Shown piece after piece: positions 1-12,495 of a DNA stretch of 64,000 bases (position 1 is its first letter; each line of letters opens with the position of its first letter). Source of the DNA: Aphelenchoides besseyi. Its lineage: Eukaryota; Nematoda; Chromadorea; Rhabditida; Aphelenchoididae. A program made the position numbers and the translations under genes. Under the pieces are notes generated by a model. It was not told where the DNA came from. It saw nothing but the letters and a program-made list of their open reading frames with translations, and did no database searches. The stretch lies in NCBI GenBank assembly GCA_024699855.1, contig JAMPIQ010000001.1, forward strand, positions 496,001-560,000. Reading direction: 5' to 3'.

Positions 1-93
1 GCACACAAAACGGCAATTTATTTTCGTCATTATAAACAAAAGCATCTCGTGAGTTTCGTTAAAGCGGATTAAAAAATGCGATTACAACTTTCC

Positions 94-2902
94 TTATTCA
101 TGCGCACTTTCGTCCAAATCTTGTGTATCGTCTGGTTTTTCAAAGACATCTAAAAAGAGCAAATAGGGCGATCTATCTCATGTTTACTTACCTTCGCTTC
201 TTGCTCGATTAGAAGCGGGTGGGGTTTGCCAGATTGGAGTTTGAGCGTCTGCAAATAGTTTCGGTTCCTTTATTCAAGTTCTTACCCGGTTCCGATCGTT
301 CGGTTGCACGAATCGGTGTGATTTCTCGGCTTGGCTTAGGATCGAGCAATGTTCCTAAAACAATCATTTCTTCAATCCCATCCACAACTCACCTGGTTGA
401 AACACCGCCTACTCAAGCGCGGTAATCGATCCGCGAGGCGATTGGGCTTCTGAAACATAAGCACCTTTTCGCGTACGTTGTTCAAAATGCTGGATCATTC
501 GAGCCACAGAGGGCGAACTTTCTTCAACGTCTTTGGCCGCGGTTTTCGCTTCCTGTTCCAGCGTGTCCACTGAGAATTTGGTTTCTTGATTTTCGGCATC
601 TAAAACAAAACTTTCATTCTTGCTATTTTTTCTTAACTCACCTGAATAGAACACCTCGTCCTCAAGCACGTCGTCTCGAAATAGCTTTCGGAGCGGTGGA
701 CCTAAATCTGTCGGTTATTAGCTATCGTTTTCGACTTACCCGTTGATCCAGCAGATTCAAAGCTCGCCAATCGGCGCTTTAAATCGTCTCTTTGCGTTTT
801 CAGAGCTTCAATCAGGTCGTTGCGCGCCTCTTTTTGCGTCTTCAGATCTTCAATCAGATCGTCGCGCGCCTTCAGTGCTTCAATCAGATCGTCTCTTTGC
901 GACTTCAGATCTTCAATCAGATCGTCGCGCGCCTTCAGTGCTTCAATCAGATCGTCTCTTTGCGACTTCAGATCTTCAATCAGATCGTCGCGCGCCTTCA
1001 GTGCTTCAATCAGATCGTCTCTTTGCGACTTCAGATCTTCAATCAGATCGTCGCGCGCCTCCAGATTGCTTTGCAGCGACTCCACATTGTTTTCCAGCGC
1101 CAAGCAACGAGCAACAAGTTGCTCATGACTCAACGCCGCCAACTCCGTTGCCATGGGAGTGGGAGGCGGCGGTGGCTAAAAGCAAACGATTAAGCTTCAA
1201 TTCTTTCAACTTACGTCACTCTTGTCCCAGAAGTTCGCATCCAATTCGTCAGTTGTTTCCTCCACATCCTTCTCCAACTCCTCCACGTCCTTCTCCAACA
1301 ACTCCAAAATGACCGCTTCATTCTGAAAAGGCAAGTGGAATCACGAATCAAAAAGCCTCGACTTACCGTTTGCTCCTCATCCGGTACTTTCTTCTCCAAC
1401 GTCTTGCTGCCGTGCTTTTCCTCGAGCTACAAGTAGAAATTCTCATCAAATTCATCAGCTGTTTCCTGCATACCTTGGCTTCCAATTCGGTAATGCGCTC
1501 TTTGAGCGCCATCTCTACGGCCTTTTGAGCATCACTTCTTGCTCGCTCAAGGGCCGCTTGTTTTTGTGGATTCGGCTAAATTACAAGTTCAATAGGGTTT
1601 TCATATTGCTCACTTACGTGGTTGTAGTCGGCTTCACGTGGACCGAACCACCGACGGTGGATCAGTCCCTGAAGCAGAAGGTAAGACGCGACTTTCGCGT
1701 CCAACTCTGCATTTTCGTCGATATACGTCGACTTGACTGAAAAAATGAAATCATTAGAGAATCGAAGTTTTGCAACTTACGAACTTGTCCCTTTGTTGTT
1801 CGTTTGAACAACGGCTCGGCTCCGGATTTTTTGTTTGCGAGTTGGTAATTCTCATCACATGCATGCCCGACGAAAAGCCCGATGAGCAGCGTTTCGCCCA
1901 ACATTCGCTTCCAATTCGCTAAGCCCGAAAGAATATTCATTCCTTCGTAACTTAGCGAATTTCCCAACTTTCGTATGTACTTGAGAATCCTGAAATTTAA
2001 AGAATGAAAAACAACAAGTCTTAACGAACTTACTCGCGATGACTTTGCCGATTCATTTCGGCTCTTTTGGCTGCTGGTGTCGTTCGTTCACCAACATAGC
2101 CCAGATGTTTGAAGAGGTCGCTCATTGACAAACTTCGTTCGGTGCCTTCAACGAATAGAACGTAGATGGTCGACTCCTGATCTTTCTTGCGCTTCTTGGC
2201 ATCCGCCTTGTCGTCCTCATCCGGCGAGTCCGGATCGTAGAAGTTGGTGCGAAAGAGTTGACGGCATTTCGTGAGGCGATGAAGAGCCTTTTGTTCGGCA
2301 TCAGTTGATAGTTGTACATCAGTCGTGCCATTCCTATCGAACTTCTTCAGATTCACGCCCGCGTTTTGAAGAAGTTCGGCGTCCGCAATGAGTTGCTCGG
2401 CAATTCGAAGTCGTCCATTCTCGCTATACCATTCATTCACATACTGGAAACAATCAGCAAGAAAATCAGCAAAAAAACACTTACGCGCTGATGTTTGTGA
2501 GTCGGTTGAGCGAGTACGACGAGCCGTTCACCGTTGGGCGCATTTTTTGGAATGTAGACTGAGGCACTGCATCTAAAATGAAAATTAGTCGTGTTCTCAA
2601 CAATTTTCCCACCCTCGTTTGTGCTCGCTACAGATGTAGCGCTTGAAGAACTTGTTGTCCAGACCACGACATTCAAAAAACATCAGATCGCCTTTGGTCA
2701 CTTGCTTCTCCTTCAGTTTGTACGTGTCGATTTCGGCGTCCTTGTACGGGCCCCGATGCGCGTACTCGACCAAGAGGTCTGAACGATCACGCTCTGAAAG
2801 ATAACAGTATTTGCATTCGATCTTTCCACTTACCTTTTTTCGGGTCCTTCCATTTTCGCCAGGCCTCAAAGTCTTGTTCAAAACTTCTCTTGAACTGAAC
2901 CA
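94..2902 (-). CDS. Coiled-coil protein, tandem copy 1 (premature stop)
   Basis: Multi-exon gene of unknown function. I place the start at 2902 (MVQFKRSFEQDFEAWRKWKD), just downstream of a TTTTCAG acceptor. Exons continue at about 2793-2608, 2573-2486, 2444-2034, and on through 1975-1740, 1730-1620 and several short exons to the repeat exon at about 1170-745. That exon codes for 21-residue coiled-coil units (ARDDLIEDLKSQRDDLIEAL plus K). The exon pattern is shared with copy 2. At 411-409 the frame meets TAG, where copy 2 has TAC, so the last ~65 residues are lost unless splicing avoids it. The ancestral stop would be at 96-94, followed by an AATAAA signal near base 12-20. No known domain was recognised in the basic/acidic N-terminal half. 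It could be a functional shortened paralogue or a young pseudogene. Confidence 0.7.
702..1154 (-). repeat. 63-bp coding minisatellite (coiled-coil units), copy 1
   Basis: Inside one exon of the copy 1 gene, a 63-bp unit coding for three heptads (ARDDLIEDLKSQRDDLIEAL plus K) occurs in about four tandem copies, ending in a variant unit with KTQKEARNDLIEALKTQRDD. Leu and Ile fall at heptad core positions and charged residues outside, so the product should be a long parallel coiled coil. Unit length is a multiple of 21 residues, so copy-number change keeps both the frame and the heptad register. Confidence 0.9.
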
Positions 2903-3380
2903 TTTTGTTTTTATTACTCCTGAAAACATACGGTAAAAACGTAGCACAAACACGACCGACCACGACCGAACGCGATCGAACACGACCGAAACTACGGTTC
3001 GATTACTGACGTTTCGATCTGTTTTTATACTGCTGGCACGTGTGTAATCGTCCAATTCTCCGCCCAGTTTGGCCGCGCACTCGGAACACTTAAGACAATC
3101 ACTTGTCCGATCGTGTCGCGCATTTCCATGCCCAAGGTGTAAATCGGGTCATTTGGTATTTCGGCAACACGTTTTCTTACGGCTAATCGTTTTCTTGGTT
3201 ACGGTCAAAAGTGTGAGTTTGTTTCATTTTGGCCGCGCACTCGGAACACTTAAGACAATCACTTGTTCGGTCGTGTTGCGCATTTCGATGCCCAAGTTGT
3301 AAAGCGAGTCATTCAAATACTGAAAAAAATCAGTAACACTCTTACGATCATCTCTCTTTCTCTTCACAACCATTTCGAAA
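2903..3380. other. Upstream spacer of copy 1 with nested repeats
   Basis: No gene seen. Bases about 2945-3000 hold a degenerate ~10-bp repeat of the CGAACGCGAT type upstream of the copy 1 start. From about 3068 and again from about 3230 a ~160-bp unit is repeated, beginning GCCGCGCACTCGGAACACTT. The same unit recurs twice upstream of copy 2 near 6462 and 6626. Confidence 0.7.
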
Positions 3381-3473
3381 GCACACAAAACGGCAATTTA
3401 TTTTCGTCATTATAAACAAAAGCATCTCGTGAGTTTCGTTAAAGCGGATTAAAAAATGCGATTACAACTTTCC

Positions 3474-6267
3474 TTATTCATGCGCACTTTCGTCCAAATC
3501 TTGTGTATCGTCTGGTTTTTCAAAGACATCTAAAAAGAGCAAATAGGGCGATCTATCTCATGTTTACTTACCTTCGCTTCTTGCTCGATTAGAAGCGGGT
3601 GGGGTTTGCCAGATTGGAGTTTGAGCGTCTGCAAATAGTTTTGGTTCCTTTATTCAAGTTCTTACCCGGTTCCGATCGTTCGGTTGCACGAATCGGTGTG
3701 ATTTCTCGGCTTGGCTTAGGATCGCGCAATGTTCCTAAAACAATCATTTCTTCAATCCCATCCACAACTCACCTGGTTGAAACACTGCGTACTCAAGCGC
3801 GGTAATCGATCCGCGAGGCGATTGGGCTTTTGAAACATAAGCACATTTTTGCGTACGTTGTTCAAAATGCTGGATCATTCGAGCCACAGAGGGCGAACTT
3901 TCTTCAACGTCTTTGGCTGCGGTTTTCGCTTCCTGTTCCAGCGTGTCCACTAAGAATTTGGTTTCTTGATTTTCGGTATCTAAAACAAAACTTTCATTCT
4001 TGCTATTTTTTCTTAACTCACCTGAATAGAACACCTCGTCCTCAAGCACGTCGTCTCGAAATAGCTTTCGGAGCGGTGGACCTAAATCTGTCGGTTATTA
4101 GCTATCGTTTTCGACTTACCCGTTGATCCAGCAGATTCAAAGCTCGCCAATCGGCGCTTTAAATCGTCTCTTTGCGTTTTCAGAGCTTCAATCAGGTCGT
4201 TGCGCGCCTCTTTTTGCGTCTTCAGATCTTCAATCAGATCGTCGCGCGCCTTCAGTGCTTCAATCAGATCGTCTTTTTGCGTCTTCAGATCTTCAATCAG
4301 ATCGTCGCGCGCCTTCAGTGCTTCAATCAGATCGTCTCTTTGCGACTTCAGATCTTCAATCAGATCGTCACGCGACTCCAGATTGCTTTGCAGCGCCAAG
4401 CAACGAGCAACAAGTTGCTCATGACTCAACGCCGCCAACTCCGTTGCCATAGGAGTGGGAGGCGGCGGTGGCTAAAAGCAAACGATTAAGCTTCAATTCT
4501 TTGAACTTACGTCACTCTTGTCCCAGAAGTTCGCATCCAATTCATCAGCAGCTGTTTTCTGCACCGGTGCGCTTTCTTGCTCCTGAATTAGACGGATGAG
4601 ACATAAAAAGCGTTTCAAAAACCTACTTTTTCCAACTCCTCCACATCCTTCTCCAACAACTCCAAAATGACCGTTTCATTCTGAAAAAGCAAGTAGAATC
4701 ACGAATCAAAAAGCCTCGACTTACCGTTTGCTCCTCAGCTACTTTCTTCTCCAACGTCTTGCTGCCGTGCTTTTCCTCGAGCTACAAGTAGAAATTCTCA
4801 TCAAATTCATCAGCTGTTTTCTGCATACCTTGGCTTCCAATTCGGTAATGCGCTCTTTGAGCGCCATCTCTACGGCCTTTTGAGCATCACTTCTTGCTCG
4901 CTCAAGGGCCGCTTGTTTTTGTGGATTCGGCTAAATTACAAGTTCAATAGGGTTTTCATATTGCTCACTTACGTGGTTGTAGTCGGCTTCACGTGGGCCG
5001 AACCACCGACGGTGGATCAGTCCCTGAAGCAGAAGGTAAGACGCGACTTTCGCGTCCAGTTCTGCATTTTCGTCGATGTATGTCGACTTCACTGAAAAAA
5101 TGAAATCATTAGAGAATCGAAGTTTTGCAACTTACGAACTTGTCCCTTTGTTGTTCGTTTGAACAACGGCTCGGCTCCGGATTTTTTGTTTGCGAGTTGG
5201 TAATTCTCATCACATGCATGCCCGAGGAAGAGTCCGATGAGCAGTGTTTCGCCCAACATTCGCTTCCAATTCGCTAAGCCCGAAAGAATATTCATTCCCT
5301 CGTAACTTAGCGAATTTCCCAACTTTCGTATGTACTTGAGAATCCTGAAATTTAAAGAATGAAAAACAACAAGTCTTAACGAACTTACTCGCGATGACTT
5401 TGCCGATTCATTTCGGCTCTTTTGGCTGCTGGTGTCGTTCGTTCACCAACATAGCCCAGATGTTTGAAGAGGTCGCTCATTGACAAACTTCGTTCGGTGC
5501 CTTCGACGAAGAGAACGTAGATGGTCGACTCCTGATCCTTCTTGCGCTTCTTGGCATCCGCCTTGTCGTCCTCATCCGGCGAGTCCGGATCGTAGAAGTT
5601 GGTGCGAAAGAGTTGACGGCATTTCGTGAGGCGATGAAGAGCCTTTTGTTCGGCATCAGTTGACAATTGAACCGTAGTCGTGCCATTCCTATCGAACTTC
5701 TTCAGATTCACACCCGCGTTTTGAAGAAGTTCGGCGTCCGCAATCAGTTGCTCGGCAATTCGAAGTCGTCCATTCTCGCTATACCATTCATTCACATACT
5801 GGAAACAAGTTCAAAAAATCAGCAAGAAAATCAGCAAAAAACACTTACGCGTTGATGTTTATGAGTCGGCTGAACGAGTAAGACGAGCCGTTGCCCGTTG
5901 GGCGCATTTTTTGGAATGTAGACTGAGGCAGTGCATCTAAAATGAAAATTAGTCGTGTTCTCATCAATTTTCCCACCCTCGTTTGTGCTCGCTACAGATG
6001 TAGCGCTTGAGGAACTTGTTGTCCGTACCGCGATGTTCAAAAAACATCAGATCGCCTTTGCTCGCTTGCTTATCTTTCAGTTTGTACGTGTCGATTTCGG
6101 CGTCCTTGTACGGGCCTCGATGCGCGTACTCGACCAAGAGGTCTGAACGATCACGCTCTGAAAGATAACAGTTTTCGAATTCGATCTTTCCACTTACCTT
6201 TCTTCGGGTCCTTCCATTTGCGCCAGGCCTCAAAGTCTTGTTCAAAACTTTTCTTGAATTTACCCAT
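3474..6267 (-). CDS. Coiled-coil protein, tandem copy 2 (intact)
   Basis: Paralogue of the gene at 94-2902. The start is at 6267 (MGKFKKSFEQDFEAWRKWKD), 16 nt after a TTTTCAG acceptor. The N-terminal exons are nearly identical to copy 1, followed by a coiled-coil exon (about 4465-4125) with one fewer 21-residue unit. The frame stays open through the codon that is TAG in copy 1 (TAC at 3791-3789). It then continues over three more short exons to TAA at 3476-3474, with a C-terminus ending DLDESAHE. Between about 4540 and 4640 this copy has an extra exon portion (QESAPVQKTAADELD) replacing a shorter copy 1 sequence. Total is roughly 650 residues; there is no signal peptide or membrane segment, so a cytoplasmic or nuclear structural role is likely but unproven. 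Confidence 0.75.
4082..4450 (-). repeat. 63-bp coding minisatellite, copy 2
   Basis: Same 21-residue coiled-coil unit as in copy 1 but with two full units plus the variant end unit, and without the ENNVES hexapeptide found in copy 1. This length difference is the main coding divergence between the duplicates. Confidence 0.88.
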
Positions 6268-6988
6268 TTCGTTTATGATTACTCCTGAAAACATACGATA
6301 AAAACGTAGCAGAAACACGATCGAACACGATCGAACGCGACCGAACGCGATCGAAACTACGGTTCGATTACTGACGCCCCAATTGCTGACATTCCGATCT
6401 GTTTTTATACTGCTGGCACGTGTGCAATCGTCCAATTCTCCGCCCAGTTTGTTCCATTTTGGCCGCGCACTCGGAACACTTAAGACAATCACTTGTCCGA
6501 GCGTGTTGCGCATTTGAACGCCGAAGGTGTAAATCGGGTCATTTGGTACTTCGGCAAAACATTTTGTCACGGCCAATCGTTTTCTTGGTTACGGTCAAAA
6601 GTGCGACTTTGTTTCATTTTAGCCGCGCACTCGGAACACTTAACACAATCACTTGTTCGGTCGTGTTGCGCATTTCGATGCCCAAGGTGTAAAGCGAGTC
6701 ATTTTGCTACTTCGGCAACACACTTTGTCACGGCCAATCGTTTTCTTAGTCCTTTTTTCTAAACAGACGCCGCTTTTTGTAAACAGACGCCGCTTGTTTT
6801 GGACAGACGCCGCGTTTTCTTGGTTACGGTCAAGAAAGTGAAAGAGAGATGGTTTTGGGCTAATTTTAAAAACTATTTTTACTCAATCAACGTGTACTAA
6901 TCGATTTGTTTGTGGATGCGTGGGTACTTGGCAAGTTTCTTTCTTTGGCTGTTTTTTCTACTTATTTAACTGCTGTTTGTGCTCCAGG
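6268..6988. other. Upstream region of copy 2; short repeats
   Basis: No gene seen. Bases 6310-6360 carry the CGAACGCGATCG-type short repeat, and 6462-6740 two ~160-bp units shared with the spacer at 3068-3300. At 6765-6815 a short motif ACAGACGCCGC occurs three times. Bases 6840-6988 are AT-rich without recognisable content. Confidence 0.6.
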
Positions 6989-7615
6989 ACACTTCCTACC
7001 TCAAGTACATGTTTTTTGTCGAAAACTGATCGAATTTTGCCAAAAACCCTTTTCTTGAAGTCGCTACAATGACTGAGCATTTCTCTATTGAGAATTCAAT
7101 AGACAGCTCTGAAAACAACTGAGAAAGAGAATAGTCGAACTTTGGGACGATCGGATCAGTGAAAAAATTGATTCGCAAAAACAATCTCAGTTGTTTGAAC
7201 GCTACAATGACTGAGCATTTCTCTATTGAGAATTCAATAGACAGCTCTGAAAACAACTGAGAAAGAGAATAGTCGAACTTTGGGACGATTGGATCAGTGA
7301 AAAAATTGATTCGCAAAAACAATCTCAGTTGTTTGAAGCTCGTACTTGAGGTTGGGAAAGTTTGGCTCCAGGACACTTCCTACCTCAAGTACATGTTTTT
7401 TGTCGAAAACTGATCGAATTTTGCCAAAAACCCTTTTCTTGAAGTCGCTACAATGACTGAGCATTTCTCTATTGAGAATTCAATAGACAGCTCTGAAAAC
7501 AACTGAGAAAGAGAATAGTCGAACTTTGGGACGATCGGATCAGTGAAAAAATTGATTCGCAAAAACAATCTCAGTTGTTTGAAGCTCGTACTTGAGGTTG
7601 GGAAAGTTTGGTTTA
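6989..7615. repeat. Inverted-repeat-bounded tandem repeat (MITE-like)
   Basis: A ~138-bp core beginning CGCTACAATGACTGAGCATT occurs three times (about 7062-7199, 7200-7338, 7443-7580). Larger units start with CACTTCCTACCTCAAGTAC (6991 and 7371) and end with GTACTTGAGGTTGGGAAAG (about 7342 and 7588). Start and end are imperfect inverted repeats of about 20 bp (CCTCAAGTAC/GTACTTGAGG exact). This resembles a non-autonomous inverted-repeat element that has been tandemly amplified. It sits directly in front of the 5'-incomplete eEF1A gene. Confidence 0.8.
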
Positions 7616-7715
7616 TGAGTGAAAAAGAAGTGATTCGAAAAAATTGTTTGGTCTCTGGTAGTCGAACAGCAGTTAATGAGAGAAAAGCGGAAGGTCAGTC
7701 GACGATTCGGTTTAA

Positions 7716-9115
<1,400 letters not shown>

Positions 9116-10111
9116 GACGGAACGCAGTTCATCAATCTTGGTCGATTGTTGTGTTTTTTGTTTTTGTCGTGATGTTCTGCTGTTAAAATAAAACTCTTTT
9201 GTTATTCTATCGGCCCTGATCCGTTTATTCTTCTTACGATGTGTTGTGTTTGTCCGAAATTTGGATCATCAAACAACCAAATTTTGTTCCTTTAAATTAA
9301 TAAACTGGATCTTATTTGGTAATTCGATCGAAAACCAATGAAATCAAATTGAAAGTGACTAATAAGAAGTCTACGAATCAAATAGTTGAACGTCAACTAT
9401 TAATCTCTTTCTCGTCAACTTGCCCAATAGAAACATGATACTTCGGTTCGTGAGTCGATTAAAAGACACGTGCAATCGGCCTTTCAGTTTTCGAAATGTA
9501 ATGTTGACTAGTAGCATCCAAAGTTTCAACCGCTAAGTTGGCTACAAGCAAGAGTTTCCGATTACTTAGTAAAGATGACTTGAAACACAGAAATCCGTTC
9601 GTCCCATCTCGCCACAAACCAGTGCTGCGACTCGCAAGCAAACACGAGCTCCAAGACTCAGTTGCTCACTGAGCGTTGTTTTTCTTGAAGTTGTTTACCA
9701 TCGTGTGTTCGAGTAAACATCCTCTCTATCGAAGTTTCCACGTGCTTCCATGGGAACTCCAAACAGCAATGATCGAACAAACAAGCGGTCGGTCGATTCC
9801 ATCATCTCTTCTAGACTCAAATCATCAGCTCCGATGTTTTTTGGACTACATTTTGAATGATCAGGAAAAAGCAACAAAACGACTACAACTCACTACCGAG
9901 CAAAGTTTCTATTGGTTGTCAATCTGTCTGTTAGAGTAGAAATAGAACAGTCGATGAATCATTTTCAGTATTTCAATTTTCGTTACGAAATTTTCTTTAG
10001 AAACCGACTTTGTTTTTTGGTCATTTTCCACGTCGAGTTCATTTGAACTTTTTCTCGAGTTTCGTGTTCGTCGATTCGAAACAAACTATTAATTTAGAAA
10101 AATTCACGAAA
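9116..10111. other. Intergenic, nothing recognised
   Basis: Contains the eEF1A 3' end with AATAAA near 9188 and the upstream region of the spartin-like gene. Short open frames here have no coding character. Confidence 0.6.
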
Positions 10112-11809
10112 ATGTCCGCAAACACGATCAACGGTCTGTTGGGCGATGCTCTCGCGTATGTCGAACAGGCGGTCATATACTTGGAAGAAGGCGATAAGGT
10201 AACTGATTTGAGTTAATTGTTCTTAGTTTACTGTTTCAGGAAAATGCCACATCGATGATGAAAGTCGCCGAGGAGTTGGTACGAGAGGCCGAAAACATGG
10301 ATGGTGCCAAGAGCAATGCGCTCTACACGATGGCCGTCGATGCGTTGCAGAAGTTGGAAGCTCAATACAACAATTCGGAGATGGCTGAATTGAAAGTGAG
10401 TTTCCATTAATTCTACTGTTTTATTGATCTTTAGAAAACTGTTCCTTTGGGCGCACCACCGGCTTACAATCTCACTGATGATGGTCATCAGAAACCGTTG
10501 GATGCTCAATTGCTGTATTGGTTGCCTGATGGCGTTCAACTCGTTACGATTGAAGTAAGTCAAATGGATTTTTGAATTGAAATTTTTGTTTTAAGAACGG
10601 AGTCACTGCTTCACCGTCTCCTCCCGCATCGTTGGGAATCTTTGTAGTTGAACAGCCAAAGAAATCCGATTCCTTGTACCCGAGTCTTGAAGCCGCTGGA
10701 CATCCGAATGCTCTAATTCAAGTCGGACCATGGGTATATCCATTAAATCGAGATATGTCCGCCATATTGAAAAACGATCTTCATACCTACGTTTTGCCCA
10801 ATCCCACCGAAGATCATCCCGGTAAGTTTCGTTAGAATTCACAAATTTAAATCGACTCTTTAGACATGTTCGTTGGAATCATTTTGCCGCCGAATATTGA
10901 AAAGAAGTTGGAAGACGAGTTTGTTTTGGTTTTGGAACAATACGCTGAAGTTCGCTCATCTACGGTTCCACTATCGGAAGAAGAGAAACAACGAACGAGT
11001 GAACGAATTGGTGAATTCTTGTTGAAGAGTGAGCTTTAAATATTCTTTTATTCGATACTCATTCAAATTCTAGGTGGTCAACGTTTTGCTCTTGGAGTAC
11101 AGAAGGCAGTGAGTCGATCGGAATCGTTCATGAGCGAACAAGGCATCAAATACCGATCCACAATGAAACCGACAGAGAAACCAGTCAACATCAATCCGGT
11201 ACTACGTTACGGTGTTTCAATTATGTACAGAGGATCGAAAACGTTTGCCAAAATTACAAAATCGCTGCTCGACACAATCGGAAACATTGGAGTGTCGATC
11301 GGAACCAAATTAGCTCCAAATGGCAAGGGAGGATCCAGTGGTCCAGGAAGGTTAATTGGAGGCGCCGCAAACGTTGTTGGTGGCGGAATAGCCGGCGCTT
11401 CGGTTGTTTGGATTTCACTGGAAGATGCATCACGTCAACTCTTCCGAAGTTTTGCCAATGAAACCGTAGAGACGGTTCGTGTTCGCTATGGAGAGCCAGG
11501 TAATTAAAAGCATATTGTTGTCGTTGTTAATTTCGTACTTTTAGCTTCCGAAACCACTCGTCAAGTGCTTCACGGTGCTGGGCATACGACTATGAGCGCA
11601 TTCCAGCTCTGGGATTTGGGTATGTGGTTTTCCAATTGAGTCGTTCAACATCGTGTATCATTTTAGGTCCAAGAAGTGTGGCCGGTCGTGTGGCTCGAAA
11701 AGCCGGTATTCAATTTGTTCACGGTATTTCGAGTAAGGATTCGTCACAAGCAATCCACGAGCTTCAACAACGTGTTGGCGATACGGGAAAAGAAAAAGTC
11801 AAGAAATGA
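10112..11809 (+). CDS. spart: Spartin-like protein (MIT and senescence domains)
   Basis: Eight exons joined through ~45-nt introns. The N-terminal ~75 residues form a helical MIT-type region (LLGDALAYVEQAVIYLEEGD, then a second helix ending QKLEAQYNN), which in spartin binds ESCRT-III subunits. The middle part resembles the spartin lipid-droplet-targeting section (QLLYWLPDGVQLVTIE, WVYPLNRDMSAILKND). The C-terminal part is a glycine-rich senescence/plant-related domain (LIGGAANVVGGGIAGASVVW, ETTRQVLHGAGHTTMSAFQL). Spartin acts on lipid droplets, endosomes and at cytokinesis. Stop is TGA at 11807-11809, with AATAAA at about 11879. The start is the first ATG of the MIT exon. It is shorter than human spartin, as the linker is reduced. 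Confidence 0.85.
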
Positions 11810-12495
11810 CTCTAATGACAAGCTTATTTTTATTCACGATTGAGATCAATTTGTATCAAACTCACTTCTACCATCCAATAAAATTGGTTTCGTTTATGTT
11901 TGTCTCTAATAAAACACATCAAAAACTGATGGTCGATTTTTGCTGACTGGCTATTGAGTAGTCGGAACTATGTGTACTGTGTCATTCAAGCTGAAAGATG
12001 AGGAGGAAAGTTTATTTTAGATCTAACAATCTGAGCACAAGCCATGAACATATACTGCAATTTATTTTCAAGCCACGATCATTATCAACCTTCCAAACAG
12101 CAACAAGGAAGATGGTTAGAGAGGAGTGAGCCAGAGGTCCGTTGGAAATCTACTGAGAATAAACTTATAGCCATCCGTACAAGCGTCAAAGATCTTTTCG
12201 AGTCGTCACGAAGCCAAGGTCGAGAGTTTCTCAGGCTTATTAAAACAACCATCGAATATCATTTAGTTATTGAACTCACAAAACAAATTTAGAGCATTAA
12301 AAGTTCGTTTTCTCCAAACAAAATCAATAGATATTACTGAATTTGGTCAACAAAAAGTCGATATTGCACGATTTAGATTATTAACTCTAAAAACTGAATC
12401 AAAGTAACTTAATTGCAATTCAATCTTGTAATTTATAACGTTTGTTATCAACTCAAACAATTTTGATTATGGCCACCATGTTTGTTCTCGGATTA
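11810..12495. other. Intergenic, nothing recognised
   Basis: AT-rich spacer between the spartin-like gene and the transposon. It holds the AATAAA near 11879 and one open frame (12044-12292) without recognisable similarity. Confidence 0.55.

Larger units (their letters stand above)
1..6760. repeat. 3.38-kb tandem segmental duplication
   Basis: The sequence starting at base 1 restarts at base 3381 with near-identity, so the two units are about 1-3380 and 3381 to roughly 6760. Each unit carries one minus-strand gene plus its upstream region. Differences are single-base changes, one fewer 63-bp coding minisatellite unit in copy 2, about 110 extra bases in copy 2 near 4540-4640, and divergence in the upstream spacer. 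High identity in introns as well as exons indicates a recent duplication. The left edge of unit 1 is cut by the window, so further copies may lie outside. Confidence 0.95.

Noticed and set aside
840..1070. Regularly spaced repeats suggesting a CRISPR array.
   Set aside because: Repeats are head-to-tail 63-bp units without unique spacers, in frame, in a eukaryotic genome.
743..1312. Long plus-strand frames across the minisatellite that look like a repetitive protein.
   Set aside because: They are the antisense readings of the 63-bp coding repeat of the minus-strand gene; exon structure and both copies support the minus strand only.
12044..12292. 82-codon plus-strand frame before the Tc1 element.
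   Set aside because: No motif, splice context or similarity I could recognise.
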